64,000 nt of DNA from Hypericum androsaemum (taxonomy: Eukaryota; Streptophyta; Magnoliopsida; Malpighiales; Hypericaceae). The notes beneath the pieces are model-generated. The model worked only from the letters and a program-made list of their open reading frames with translations, had not been told where the DNA came from and ran no database searches. This document shows, piece after piece, positions 41,501 to 53,330 of the stretch; the first letter of the stretch is position 1, and each line of letters starts with the position of its first letter. The stretch lies in the NCBI GenBank assembly GCA_963995505.1, contig OZ023198.1, positions 5,294,558 to 5,358,557 on the forward strand, written 5' to 3'. The translations under genes and the position numbers were made by a program.

Positions 41501-42092
41501 GCCAACAGGGTACTTGCTATCGAGGGAACGGAATAATAGCCAAAGGTTCGACAACAGGTCTCCAGAATTTAGGTCAAATGGCCGGATGGACAGGGGAAGG
41601 GTGCCATTTCAGAAGCGGTTGCCTGCAGAGTTTGATGAAGGCTTTTTGTCACCTTCAAGAGGCCGCTTCTCACCACAGCGTAATCCTCGGTGCTTTGATG
41701 ACCGGAATGGCACTACTGTAGATAGCTTTAGGGGAAGGAAGTCGCCGGTGAGGACTTTTTGCCAGAATCAGAGGTTTGATTCAGGGCATTCTTTCCGGAG
41801 ATTGAACTCGAATGCTCCATACAGATTGACGGTGCATTCCAGGAAACTCAACAACGTCAGTAGAAGAGGAGACTACGAAGGCAGCGGTGACGATGATCAG
41901 AGAAACGATAGAGACCGGTATGAGATGGTCCAACGTGTGAGGCGTTATGACAGTAATGGAGCTGTAAGGCTTTTTCGCTATAACGCCAAAGACTCTTTTT
42001 TGGACGAATCTCGCAACTTCGATGACACCAACAAGTTAGCCGACAGGAAGCTCAGAGATGTTGCGACAAATCGAGCCAGCGAAGGTGAGTAA
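38599..42092 (+). CDS. Dentin-sialophosphoprotein-like nuclear protein of unknown function
   Basis: Three coding exons: 38599-38787, 38888-40773, 40883-42092, total 1094 residues. The conserved start is VGLELLDFVNPDLTWKTVARG. Next come VLGRHF and a basic patch PIKKRRF (likely nuclear signal), a long acidic Ser/Asp/Glu-rich middle with no globular domain, LQFEDGELREPD, and an Arg/Ser-rich C-terminal third with an SRSRSRSRSP run near residue 890. It resembles the plant DSPP-related proteins (At5g52530, from memory). The FEDGELREP and RS-like features recall RNA-processing proteins, but the function is not established. The stop at 42090 overlaps a strong donor (GAAG|GTGAGTAAG at 42084/42085). 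Splicing to an acceptor at 42260 would give an alternative end at 42307. The first of two adjacent ATGs was chosen. Confidence 0.85.
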
Positions 42093-42513
42093 GCCAGTGA
42101 AGGAGACTTTTTTTCATCGGTTGGGTTTTCCGGTTTTAATCTTCTTTTTACTAGCTGGTGGTCACCGGCTTGACGACGGTAGCCCGATGATTTTGCTCTT
42201 TTACAGCTTCTCAGATAGGCTAGGTTTAATTCCTTTTTCCTTCCTTTTCATAATCACCAGAAGCCACAGCTCAGGCTATTGTAAACCCCCCCATACCAAG
42301 CCGTTAAGATATAATGATCAGATCGGTTGAAATCTTTGTGTTTTCTTGTCGAAATTATCTGATATCCGAACACTTTTACGAGACGAATAGAGACGCTGCA
42401 ATTGGGGATAATATACATAAAGACGGCACCTATATCTTTGTACATCGATTCTCCTTGGCTATGATGGTTCAGTGCCCTGTCTGTTTCGATACTAGGCTCG
42501 CCGCTGTTGCGGG
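42093..42513. other. Convergent 3' region between the DSPP-like and FRO genes
   Basis: Only 421 bp separate the two stop codons, so the 3' UTRs of the converging transcripts probably abut or overlap. It may also hold an alternative last exon of the DSPP-like gene (42261-42307). Confidence 0.55.
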
Positions 42514-45500
42514 TCACCAGCTAAAGCTGATGGATTCAAAGTGCAGGTTGTCTGCAGAACCTGATGAACAGACTGCAGCAACTTCCTGCCTCATCCTCCT
42601 CGGCCCGCTTACAAGAACTCCGACGCTCGCCTCTCGGCACTTCGATAATATCTCTGCAAAAGACAACACAGAAACCAAACAAATCAGTTGGTGGTGGTGC
42701 ATCAGAGAACACGAAGATGTGTTCGTTAGGTTGGTAAAACCACTTACTTCTAAGATTAGGCCTTTCACCGAAGTGCACATTGGCCAACTCCGAAAGCGAA
42801 CGCCGAGGGAGGCTCTCCAGTTCTCTGGTTTCAAAGTCATAATGTGAGCTGGGAGGCGTCGGTGTATCCGTACTCTGAACTTGCATCATTTCCGAGGTGC
42901 TCCGTCTCTTGTTCCAGATAAATGCAGCCGACGCAGTAACTATTATTGCCACACAGATGAATAGCATGTTGAGAGCAGACCTTGATGCGGAGGAGTAGGC
43001 CGTGTCGGTACCATGGTCAATAGGGTAAATGTAGTATCTGGTGAGGATGCCAATGATCAGCAGGTACATGACGAAAGAGGCGGAAATTATAGCAGCTAGC
43101 CAGAGCCAGTTGTTCTCTCCGAGAATCGGAGAAACTGGGATGTCTGATGCTTCAGGCTCCAACCATAGTATTCTCGGTGGCTTCAGGTTTTCTACCTTCG
43201 GTTCTTTGTCTCGCGTTACGTAGGCTTGCACTTGCAAGTCCAATCGCGAATTGTCTATGGCAGTGCCTGAAGCTGGGAGGATGAGGTCCAATATCGATAG
43301 ATATTCGTATTTCCTGAAAGCGCATATCAGGAGGATCCTCGGGGGCTTGCTTCCCGTCGCATTAGCTGCGTAGAAGACTTCGCGAACGACGGAGATGAAG
43401 GGTGTTATGCCACTTCCTCCGCTCACCATCACTAGTAAATCATGCCTGTTCAATGATCAATGGGCAGCTGAGTGAATGAATTTAGTAAACTGAAGGACAT
43501 ATCTTGCAAGAGTGTTACTTGTATCAGACCTCATAAGATTAGTTGATGCAGGTCCGTATGGTCCTTCGATGGCCACCCGAAGGTGGTTCACAGGAGACGG
43601 GGATGAAAGCATCTGATACAACTTGCCAGACCAGCTTCCCTCGCTTTTGATGACCACGCTCAGCTTGTCCGGATCCAGTTTGCTGCTCGAGGTTATTGAG
43701 AAGGGGTGCCATTGCAGCTTGGATATGCTTGGCACGTTTAGGAACACAATGCTCGTCGGAGTGTAGCTCAACGCTGCAAGTAAAGCATGTCAGACAGGGA
43801 AGCAACTATTTACGATCCATCTGACATCTGCAAACGCGGCTAATGATGTCTCGAGAGAACTCGAGCTGAAATGTGTTCATGACATTTTGTACCTGGGCTC
43901 TTGGAGAAATTCAGCTCCAGAGTTTCACACGGCAAGATGCGAGCAGAGACCAGTCGGATTCTTTGTTGGGATTGCAGCAGCCTCAAGTACCGGTCAATTA
44001 AGAAGAGGTAGAAGCCGGCGAGGACGGTGCAAGATTCGGAGAATCCAACATGAAACACGTAGAATACCAAGAAGCCAATGTAGAGGTGATGTGTGTAGAA
44101 GAAGAGCTCGAAAAGCTTTCTCCTGATGGGTTTAAGGCTCGTAATCCACATCAATAGCCCGCAAAGTAGTGCTATTTCTCCTGCAACTATTGCAACGCTG
44201 AACTTGGCCCATTTTAGCATCTGCAATGCATCAGAAAAAGATCAACTGAACTCAATAGTGTTAAATACTTGACGAGAAAGCTTTGGCATCATGCAAATGT
44301 CCTATTCGGCTCAAACCTGATTAGTCGACCAAGTGAGTGTTCGAATACGAAAAAAAATGAAGTGCCTAACCTGTGAGATCTGATCCGTCTTGGCCCAGAA
44401 AACAACATAAAGAAGGCCATGGCCCGTGAAGAGAGTCATGGCACAGTGGCCTAACCACATATGGTACTTGATGCTTGCCTCTGAGGTGAGCCCCAAAAAG
44501 TTCAAAACTGAGGATCCTCTGGTCACAGGGAAGAACATCAGCCCCAGACATATGTTTCCGAGGAGGCCCAGTGTTAGCCCTGTCCACTCCAATTTAGCTA
44601 CCCATCTGCACAGAAGTTGTTGGCCCTCGGCCCAGCAACAGTTATAATAGGCTCCTCAAAGGGAACAACCCCTAAACCGGGACTTGTCAAGGTCGGACTA
44701 AAAGAACGACAAAGTTCTCTCTATCATATTTTAACGTTTTGACATTGAACTTACATTTTATTCTTAGGCCATATCAACATTTGATCAGTTAATTTGTCTG
44801 AGCACTGGCCTGACTTGTGGAACCGTGACTTGACATTCATAATGGGTCATTTTAAATCTTAAAAATCTTACAATAGTTGAACCAACTAGTTAAGATTCTC
44901 ATCCTATTTCTTTGTTCTCACTCCGAGGAACATATCCGGATTCTCTGACCTTATCACTTCACCACCTCCCTTGAGGTCCTCTCCCACAATTTGTGATATC
45001 CTAAATTAAGCCGATTCGACTAACCGTCCAATAGACCGGATCGCAACACAGAGAGCAGAGTAGATCGCTTTTTGAGTTTATTTATAAAAACTTTATATTG
45101 GGAAAAAAATTGGAGGGGGAGGGCCTTACACTTGTAATCCTTCAGGTGAGGCTTCTTCTTGTTTGATATTAGCGAACATATCGTGCAAGTAGGAATACGT
45201 GGCCCATATTAACACGCCCACAAACATGGTTACGAACGACAGCTCTGTCCAAGATACGATCCCCAATGGTCCTTTCACGATCGCCGGTCGTTTCCACGCA
45301 CCAAAAATCGAACCCATCCTGAGGAATTATTGCATCAATATCAAATTTTAATTTATTTATAGTCTAATATAATCTCGTAAAATCAATTAAATAAGTTCGA
45401 GATTGAATCTCGTAAATGAACAAAATATATAGATATCGTTATGCAGGTTAAATAATTTTAAATTAGTCTTTGCTGGTAGAGATATATAGGAATAGGAGGG

Positions 45501-46106
45501 TCAAAGACTGAGATAAAACGCACAATAAAATAACAGCCATGAAGTAAAGTGGGATATTAACGAGTACACAATTTTTACACGTGACATCAATCAAAATATT
45601 GAAGAACATCCTCTTATCTTAAAAAAAAATTCTTAATATCAGATGGTTTCGACCATTCAAAAATCATATGACAATTTAAATTTGGATTAGTCACTTTATT
45701 GAGTATCCTAAGAGGTGATTTTGGAAAAAATTCTTAAAATCTTGCATACCTTTGGCTATTATCTCCGGAGTTCTTTCCCAGGTGTAGGTATATACAGCTC
45801 ATGAAAGCTATAAATAGGATTGGAAATACATAAATAAGTATGTTCCCTCCTGCATTAATTTATGCACGCCAAAAAAATAACATCAAATTAAAATTCAATT
45901 TAATCAACTATTGCGCTAGAGAATTAATAGTACAGTTTGAGGATAAATTTACCTTGTCGTTCAAAGAAAGTAGAATCTGTCGCCGATTGAATGCTGGGTT
46001 CCCATCCCAAGAAAAACTTATTCGTTGGCATCATCACCCAAACTAATAAATACCCAAGAAATATTACCAACACTAATAGCCTTATTGCTTTCCTAAAAGC
46101 ACCCAT
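42514..46106 (-). CDS. FRO: Ferric reduction oxidase (FRO), plasma-membrane flavocytochrome b type
   Basis: Eight exons on minus: 46106-45953, 45849-45750, 45318-45130, 44605-44371, 44220-43893, 43773-43530, 43445-42748, 42653-42514. All junctions are GT-AG and in frame, giving 695 residues, close to FRO2-like enzymes. An N-terminal membrane segment (LLVLVIFLGYLLVWVMM) is followed by more helices. Candidate haem ligands are His201/His210 in WLGHCAMTLFTGHG and His270-271/His283 in YTHHLYIGFLVFYVFHVG. The FAD site is HPFSITSS (about 358-365), the NADPH site is GGSGITPF (about 426-433), two further membrane helices occur in exon 7, and the end is ISFSW. It reduces Fe3+ (and often Cu2+) with cytosolic NADPH, usually before iron uptake. 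The sequence groups with the FRO1-FRO5 type rather than the plastid/mitochondrial ones by its short N-terminus, which is an inference. No iron-response element was identified. Confidence 0.93.
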
Positions 46107-47543
46107 CTCAATGCTTTTATTTTCGATCCGGTGAGTATTCGGAGTTGCACTTGCTAGCTATTATATAGAAAGGGGGAATGTTCAATTTTCGCAAAATACA
46201 ACTTTTTTTCAGGAGAGGTGCATAAGATAAGAAGGAAGATATAACTTCACGTGTATGTCTAATTAAGGATGGGTCATGTACATATTATGGGTATGAACAA
46301 GATGGTTTAGGTAGACAAATGATGCGTCAAGTTTACATATTTCTATCGATCTTTTAGATCTAGATATTCAGATAACTACCGAGCCGACTAATCTAAATTC
46401 TAATTGGTTAGTACTTTTAAAAAATGACAAAACTTTTATGACAAATGTTTAATACTCATGAATTTTCAAGAACTAGAGTTCGAGATATCTTGATTAAGTT
46501 AGAACTCTTCCGTTAGTTATGGTGATCGATTTTAGTATATGAGAGGATGCATTTAGTTCCCACCAGGAGGCAGTGGCTTAGCTTAACTTTCACGTCTCTC
46601 ACTTAACTTGTATGTATGTAAAGTACTTCAGAGAAACAATGTACGGTACTTCAACGGAGCAACGGTTGACCTCTAACGTTGCATTAACTTTTTTTTAACA
46701 GGTTTATTTTGTTATTGAACTTTAGTCCAGAACAATAATTTCAGATTCTGGCTTCATTTTTTTCCACTTGAATCAGCATCAAGTCATAATGTTGCAAATG
46801 GAATTAATCTAAAAGATAAATGACTTAGATTTTTTTAGGAAGGTCTTGAGTTTGAGTTTTATGAATAAAAAAATATTAATGAAAAATTGCTCTGAACAAT
46901 TATCGATGCTAAATATGAAATGGTAAAAAAGAAGCCATAATGTTGCAAGACCAACGTGTATTTCTTCCCTTGTATGAATGATACATTCCAGTTAAAGCCA
47001 CTTGGAATCGATTAGTTAATTCCAGTTATTTTGAATTAATTATTATTTTTATATACCACCAGATATCATCATATACTTGAACATGCCATAAAATTGTGTG
47101 TTAAACTAAAAAAACAAAAGTGGCATGTTGTCCTTTGTCCAATATATTTTAGACATTTTTCTCGAGACTTCTTATTGTATCAAGCTCTACCAGACAGAAA
47201 TCCTTAATTTGGTGTAGGAACATAGCTTTGTCTTGATATGGAAATTGCTTCATTATTCCATCAATCCATTATTGCTTGATTAGTGTTCATCAAGAATCTT
47301 AGAAATGACACAACTCATACGCATGCATAACCAAACTTTAGTTTTGAAAGATAATAGGCCCAACATGCATGTACGCACTGAGTTTGGCCGGGTTTAGGAT
47401 AAGAATTTTCGTATCCAATTCAAAACTTTGAAACAACGGTTATGTGATTGCCAAGATTCAGAAACTAGTCCTCAGAATTTTTGTAGAGATTTTATGTTTG
47501 GCTGTTGAACTGTCGTTGATAGCCAGGTTATAGGCCTGATGGT
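46107..47543. other. Upstream region of FRO and 3' flank of the DUF819 gene
   Basis: AT-rich 1.4 kb containing the FRO promoter (near 46107-46300) and the 3' UTR of the next gene. No further exon or paired repeat was recognised. Confidence 0.5.
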
Positions 47544-50472
47544 CTAAATGTACTTCAACACATTAGCTCCAAATGCAAGACCAAGGAAAGTGGCGATGGC
47601 GATCCCGAAGATGCCGGCGAGGATGCTAGGAACCACCATGGATTCCCAACCTTTGGCGGTCGCCATCCCGCACGCGGTTGTAGGGCCTCCCACGTTGGCA
47701 TTGGACGCCAAAAGCAACAGCTTTCGTTCAAACCCGAGTAGCTTTCCTATCCCTAGGATGACTGCAAGATGGATGGTGATCTGAAGCAGTGCAAACATAA
47801 ATATGCTAGGCGCGGTCTTCATCACTCCCCACACATTCCCGCTCGCACCGATCACAGTGAAAAAGACCTGTTTATTCGTCGGGGAACAAGCATAAAATGG
47901 TGCAGCACGTTACATTTGGTGAAATAAACAGAAGGAATACGTGAATAGAATGGCCTTTTTGTTTCTATTAAGAGGTTTGGAGCCAAAGATTAACCAACCT
48001 GCATGAGGATCATAGCCATACCCTCGCCCGCCGGAGCAAGGTGATTAAACTGGATTGGGAATAGAGTTGCTAAGATTACGACAATGGCTGTTATGGCCGG
48101 CAAGCTTCCACCCTGGATTCCAAGATGCTTCGTGAGGTAAGAACCGGCCTTGCAGATGGCAAATGATACAGCAAGGGCTGTAGCAGACTGCAAAACAGGA
48201 AGCTTGTTGCTAGGCTCGGAACCGCCATCTGGTGCTGCACCTGCAAGCACAAGGTGTGTTCATCGTGATGATACCGTTATTGGAACAAGAGCAGGCTGCA
48301 AAAAGATATGGGAAAATATTGAAGTCTAGATAAGATATAGAGAACCAATCTCAAATGTTAACATGAAAAGGTAAAACTTCTACACCAGATAAACACCAGC
48401 TCTATGGGGACAAGATAATCGAGAAAAGATAAACACCAGATACATCTCTCCCATTAGAAGTTGATCCTGCACATCTTGTAGTTTGGCTCAACAGCTCTAT
48501 GGGGACTTCATTTGAGAATGTCATTCCATCAAGTTCAACGGCCAAGAAATTGTCTCATGCTCGATAGAAATGACAACCAATCAAAGCAAATCAATGCCAC
48601 TATAAACTTGGCCTACCACTTGCAGAGGTCGAAGAGGATTCAGGAGGGATCTTAGAGGCCAGAAGAAACAACGTCGAGAAGTAGACAGCACATATGACAT
48701 TATCGGCAGCAAGTCCAGCGGCCAACACCGACGAAGAAACCCCAAGAGCATCAGCTATAGCGACATAGTTAACAGCTGCACAAAAACAACATGATCCACG
48801 AAGCCATCACCTCAGGTGCAGAATTGAAAAGAATGGAACAGTCCAAACTCAATCAAACAACACGACTACAAATCACGAAGCGGGTTACTAGTAACTCAAA
48901 TAGTTAAAAACTTAAATACCAAGTGTTATGTGGTGCGTGAACTTAAAAAGATTTACCTCCTCCAATATGTCTGCCCATGAGAGCAGCTGCTATCTTCCAA
49001 CTGTCAGGACCAAGTGCCCGCATAGGAACCATCTTATACGCCAACACCGTCCCCACAGTTGTTGCAACTGCCAAACAAACAAAAAGCATGCAGAAACAGC
49101 ATCAACGTCACTGCGAACAATGGGATAAACTTTACGTGCTAGAATTATTAAAGGCAATGGCAAATGACCAGATCCGAGCAAGAAAGCCAAGAGGAGAGTG
49201 CCAGTGGACTCGATGATGCGGCGCAAATCGGCCCTGAAGAGCAGCAGAGGGACAGCCAAAGGGAGCAGGAACTCCAACACGATGGAGTAGGCTGGAGACT
49301 TGCACGAAATTACGCCCAAGTTGCTGGCTGCCAGTCCAACTAAAGTGCTTACAAGTGCTCCACTTAGCATGCTTCCAACTCTTGTCTTCTCCGACCTTCC
49401 CAAATCTCATTCACCCCCAGGCACAAGTAGCAGTTAGCTTCCAACTCCAAAGAATCAAGGCATACACAATACAATCCATTTTATAGGAAAATAAAACGAA
49501 ATTGATCTATCATTTTCATTTAAAAGTATATAATGTTAGAAGTGTAGTGTGCGGACATTAGCATAGTTCCCTTTTAGTTGTTAGAATCTCCTATCAAACC
49601 CAAAACCTTACTCAAATGGAATAATGCATCAGACCAAAGTTTGCACGAGCTTGACATCACTGATGTGCCATGAAATGCAGTCATGCGAGGACAACATGCC
49701 ACATAATTAACTCGCTCTAATGTCATGTCCATAATCTAGCCAAAACCTTAAGGGCGATGGGTAAATACATTTTCCACACCTCAACAAGAAAGAGGGGATC
49801 TCGACATTATTCTCTACAAATCTCTGCATTCTACAACGAATTCGAATTCCTAAATTTTAGTAGAAACGAATTCCACTTCCCACGTTCCAAACAGACGACT
49901 CTAGCTAAACCTTACCAATAATTGAAGGTCCATTTCCCAAAAAATGTCTTTCCAACAAGCTATAAAAAAGCACAACTTAACTTTCTTGAATTCACGTAAA
50001 GAGATCTTCGGTTCAAACATTACCAATGTAACTGTCAGCATCGGAAGAGCCGCCACTAAATAGAGCCCGACTCTAGAAACAGAAATTTCACCCAAAAAAA
50101 GCACAACTTGGGGAGTCGGGGAATCACTTACCAGATACCGAAAGCGCCGGTGGCGAAGAGGGCGGTCCAGGTTCCCCATGGGTCGTTGGGGGAGATAAGC
50201 GGGGAGTTGAAGGCTGATCTGACCTTCAAGGACCTGGGAGGGCAATGGGTATCCCTCGGAATTGGGATAGGCGCCGCCACGTGTGCTCGGCTGCTGTTGC
50301 CACCTGGCAGAAACGGAGTGGTGGCCGGAGAGCAAGAGGAAGGGGAGGCTCGTTGTGGGATCAGGAATGGGTTTGGGCGGGAAAGACGGTTGGATGACCG
50401 TTGAACTCCCGGCGCCGCAGTTCTGAGAGATGATGGTGACGTGTTCATCCATGGCAGCCTCCTCGACGCCAT
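47544..50472 (-). CDS. DUF819 multi-pass membrane protein, probably plastid-targeted
   Basis: Six exons on minus: 50472-50132, 49395-49169, 49067-48957, 48775-48617, 48240-47999, 47867-47544, total 467 residues with all phases consistent. The first ~85 residues are Ser/Arg/Pro-rich without acidic residues (likely chloroplast transit peptide). Then follow about ten hydrophobic segments typical of DUF819 (YjcL-like) proteins, with the motifs [49 protein letters not shown] and [21 protein letters not shown]. The Gly/Asn-rich [10 protein letters not shown] and GRHIGGAVNYV loops look like a duplicated transporter fold; substrate unknown. It corresponds to At5g52540 in my memory. The acceptor of exon 2 (GGGAAG|GTCGG) is atypical, without a nearby pyrimidine tract, so that junction is the least sure. 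The start is the first ATG of exon 1. Confidence 0.88.
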
Positions 50473-50599
50473 TGGAGAAAGAGAGTGATGGAGAGAGTCG
50501 CGATCGAATTGGATGTTGCGTTTTGATTCCTTCTAGTGGAGTTATTTCAACGTGTTGGTGTCAAATATTTGTTCGGAAACGTACCAAACATTAAATATT

Positions 50600-51440
50600 G
50601 GGAAAAGTTCACTTTCGTACCCTGTGGTATCGACCAAAATTACTTTAGTACCCTGTGGTAAAAAATTGATCAATCGAGTCATACTTATTCCAATTAACAT
50701 CAAAAAGGGCCTCGGGCAGCTGCCCGGAGCTGCCCGAACCTACCCGAGCGCTGCCCGGGCCACGTGGCCAGCCACGTCACCAATTTTGATGACGTGGCGC
50801 CACGTCACCAAGAGGAGGAGGAGGGGGACGAGGGGAGGAGGAGGGGGACGCGGGGGAGGAGGGGGACGCGGGGAGGAGGAGGACGCGGAGGAGGAGGGGG
50901 GCGTGGGGAGGAGGAGGACGCGGGGAGGAGGAGGGCAACGTGGGGAGGAGGAGGAGAGGAGGAGGAGGGGGACGCGGAGGAGGAGGACGCGGAGGAGGAG
51001 GAGGACGCGGAGGAGGAGGGGGACGCGGGGAGGAGGAGGACGCGGGGAGGAGGAGGACGCGGAGGAGGAGGGGGATGCGGGGAGGAGGAGGAGAGGAGGA
51101 GGACGCGGGGAGGAGGAGGAGGAGGAGGAGGAGGAGGACGCGGGGAGGAGGAGGAGGAGGAGGAGGAACGCGGAGGAGGAGGAGGTGGAGGAGGAGGGGA
51201 GGAGGAGGAGGAGGAGGAGGAGGAGAATTGGTGACGTGGCGCCACGTCATCAAAATTGGTGACGTGGCTGGCCACGTGGCCCGGGCAGCGCTCGGGTAGG
51301 TTCGGGCAGCTCCGAGCCCGAGGCCCTTGGCCCTTTTTGATGTTAATTGGAATAAGTATGACTCGATTGATCGGTTTTTTACCACAGGGTACTAAAGTAA
51401 TTTTGGTCGATACCACAGGGTACTAAAGTGGACTTTTCCC
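50600..51440. mobile_element. MULE-like element with duplicated terminal motif and GGA/TCC core (copy 2)
   Basis: Starts GGGAAAAGTTCAC and ends GACTTTTCCC, with a perfect 9-bp target duplication TTAAATATT (50591-50599 and 51441-51449). TIRs of about 200 bp carry the CTTTAGTACCCTGTGGT motif twice, then CAATCGAGTCATACTTATTC, CAATTAACATCAAAAAG, GCAGCTGCCCGG and GACGTGGCGCCACGTCA palindromes. The core at about 50812-51228 is GGA-rich on plus. Both arms match copy 1 at 22475-23189. It lies between the 5' end of the DUF819 gene (127 bp from its ATG) and the 3' end of the RBM18-like gene. Confidence 0.92.
50812..51228. repeat. Purine-rich (GGA)n/GACGCGGGGAGGAG minisatellite core
   Basis: About 417 bp in which nearly every plus-strand base is G or A, broken by regularly spaced CGC/ACGC. 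Units near 15-24 bp (GGGGAGGAGGAGGACGCG) recur some 15 times. Frames are open on both strands only because of the periodicity. Confidence 0.92.
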
Positions 51441-51771
51441 TTAAATATTTATTAGAGAAAGATATTATCCGACTTTAATTTGGTTAATTGTACAAATGTT
51501 AGATGGTACGGACCTAAATTAAAACACAATTTTTCAAACACGCGTTATGTTATTAAAGTTGAGATTTCACTAAAATTACATACACACAAACACAAGTCTC
51601 TTAACGTTGTTCCTGGAAGCCATCATTACTATTACAATTGGGAACAACCATGAGTTCCTCCTGGTTAGCTCCTAACGAACAAGTAGGTCGATGGACACAT
51701 ATTTTGCCCCGACGCCATCTTTGTGGTACGTTCGACCCTTATGATCCCAAGTTTTGTGGACTAAGTCAACG

Positions 51772-52736
51772 CTATTGTTTATCATCCTCAACTTGTTTCT
51801 GCTTTTTAGAACAAGAGCTTTCGTCTGCCAAGGCTTTCAATTTGTTCTTTATGGCAGCTATCTTGGCGCTCCGACTTAACTGCCCCAGAGTGGTGCCGGA
51901 GATACCTGTCTTGTTTGCTTCCCCGGATCCACCAGAAGCATTTCCGGATGCCTCGTCTGAGCACTTTTCGCTGGCAAGACGAACAACTAGAGGGCGGCCA
52001 CAAGCCAACCTCCCATGCATCTTTTCTTTTGCCAATTTAGCTTCCTACATACTCACTTTTAGGTACAAAAATCAGAAAGGCCCAAGATGCCAAACAACAA
52101 AAAGGGGTTTGGAAGAAAGAAAAAGAAAAAGCAACTAGTAAAGATAATACTGCTACCTCTTTGTTACTGAACTTTATAAAAGCATAGCCTCGTGGGGAGC
52201 CACGCTTTGGTCCACGTGTATGCCACAAGAAGTCTTCCGATATGATCTTCCCATATGATGAAAACATTTTGATCAAAGCAGCCCTGAGATTTAGGAATAA
52301 TATGAGATGGATGGAAAAACAAAGTACTTCACTTGTATTAATATGATATACTTCATTCATCATCCTTACTCTGTTATTCTCATGTCAAGGTTGCCAACGT
52401 AAATCCTAGATTCAGCATCCTCACCAACAAAGTCATTCCGATCCTGCAATTCGATTAGCAGCAAACCAGGTGTAAAAGGTTCATATCTCAAAGACATATT
52501 AAGAGCGTGAAATGTTCCTCAGCAAGAGAGTGCTATTTTTCGGGGCATCTTTCAGCTTTGCAACAATAAGAATCACGAATCAGAACCCGAAAAGGTAGAG
52601 TAGTGGTCGAGTGGAGAGCAATAGGCATGAGAACATATACACATAACCTTCAAACAGCAAGCTTACCATAGTGGTGACCTAGGGGAGAACAAAACGAGAG
52701 GGGCCCAAGATCCTAGAGCATCAATACCATCAAGAT
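51772..52736 (-). CDS. RBM18-like single-RRM RNA-binding protein
   Basis: Coding exons on minus: the start codon alone at 52669-52667, then 52443-52370, 52283-52157 and 52044-51772; 158 residues. The RRM covers about residues 14-93, with RNP2 IYVGNL (15-20) and RNP1 RGYAFIKF (57-64). The insert DFLWHTRGPKRGSP between them is the pattern of RBM18. A Lys/Ser-rich tail contains KIAAIKNKLKALADE, a helix often seen at the end of plant homologues. The ATG is the last three bases of an exon that otherwise is 5' UTR (acceptor at 52737), directly against the donor GTAAGC. Likely nuclear RNA binding; target unknown. Corresponds to At5g52545 from memory. A further 5' non-coding exon probably lies near 53233-53320. 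Confidence 0.88.
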
Positions 52737-53330
52737 CTGCAAGAAACAAAACAGACGACTAATTACAGCCAGAATAACAATGCAAAACGCAATGGAAGGT
52801 GTACTCGATTAGTGGCTACTCACCCCAACCTTGAACCTACTCTACTCAATTCGGGTCGAATTTGCTAACATGAATCTACGGACTCAAAACTCCAGCTGAG
52901 CCACCGGAAACACGGATCCACCAATCCCGACAAAACGGAGCCAAGTCACAACCCGGCAATGTGATAAGTCCCCGAAAACATCATTCAACAAGTTCCAATC
53001 AGCCTCCCAATTTTCCCCAAGTAACCCATCCCAAACACAGCAAAATCGCAGATTTTCGATTGCTTGACTAGTTGACTTCTCCCTCTGTACTAGATAAAGG
53101 ATCGGATAAATTCTCCGTAGTCCGTACACTAAGCTAAGAACAAGAACCTTAAACGCTTGAAAAGAGCAAACAAAAGAAAGTAAATGGATAACGGAAAGCT
53201 CGAGAAAGGTAGAGGGAGATAACTACTAACCAGCGCGTACGATTGGGAACGAAACCGTCGGCGTCGTTCTCGCGAATGTCGCCGGAGATTGATCGGCGTT
53301 AGGGTTTAGAATGACGACCAAGGCGTTTCA
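52737..53330 (-). promoter_or_regulatory. 5' UTR intron, leader and promoter of the RBM18-like gene
   Basis: A donor (GCTG|GTTAGT near 53232) and the acceptor TTTCTTGCAG at 52737 define a probable leader intron of ~500 bp. A telo-box, TTAGGGTTTA on plus (53299-53308), lies at the expected transcription start area. Telo-boxes are common near the start sites of plant genes for translation and RNA metabolism. Confidence 0.5.

Noticed and set aside
50552..51416. Open frames of 119-236 codons in the GGA core of the 50.6-kb element
   Set aside because: Same reason: low-complexity triplet repeats read in several frames on both strands, with TIR sequence as flanks.
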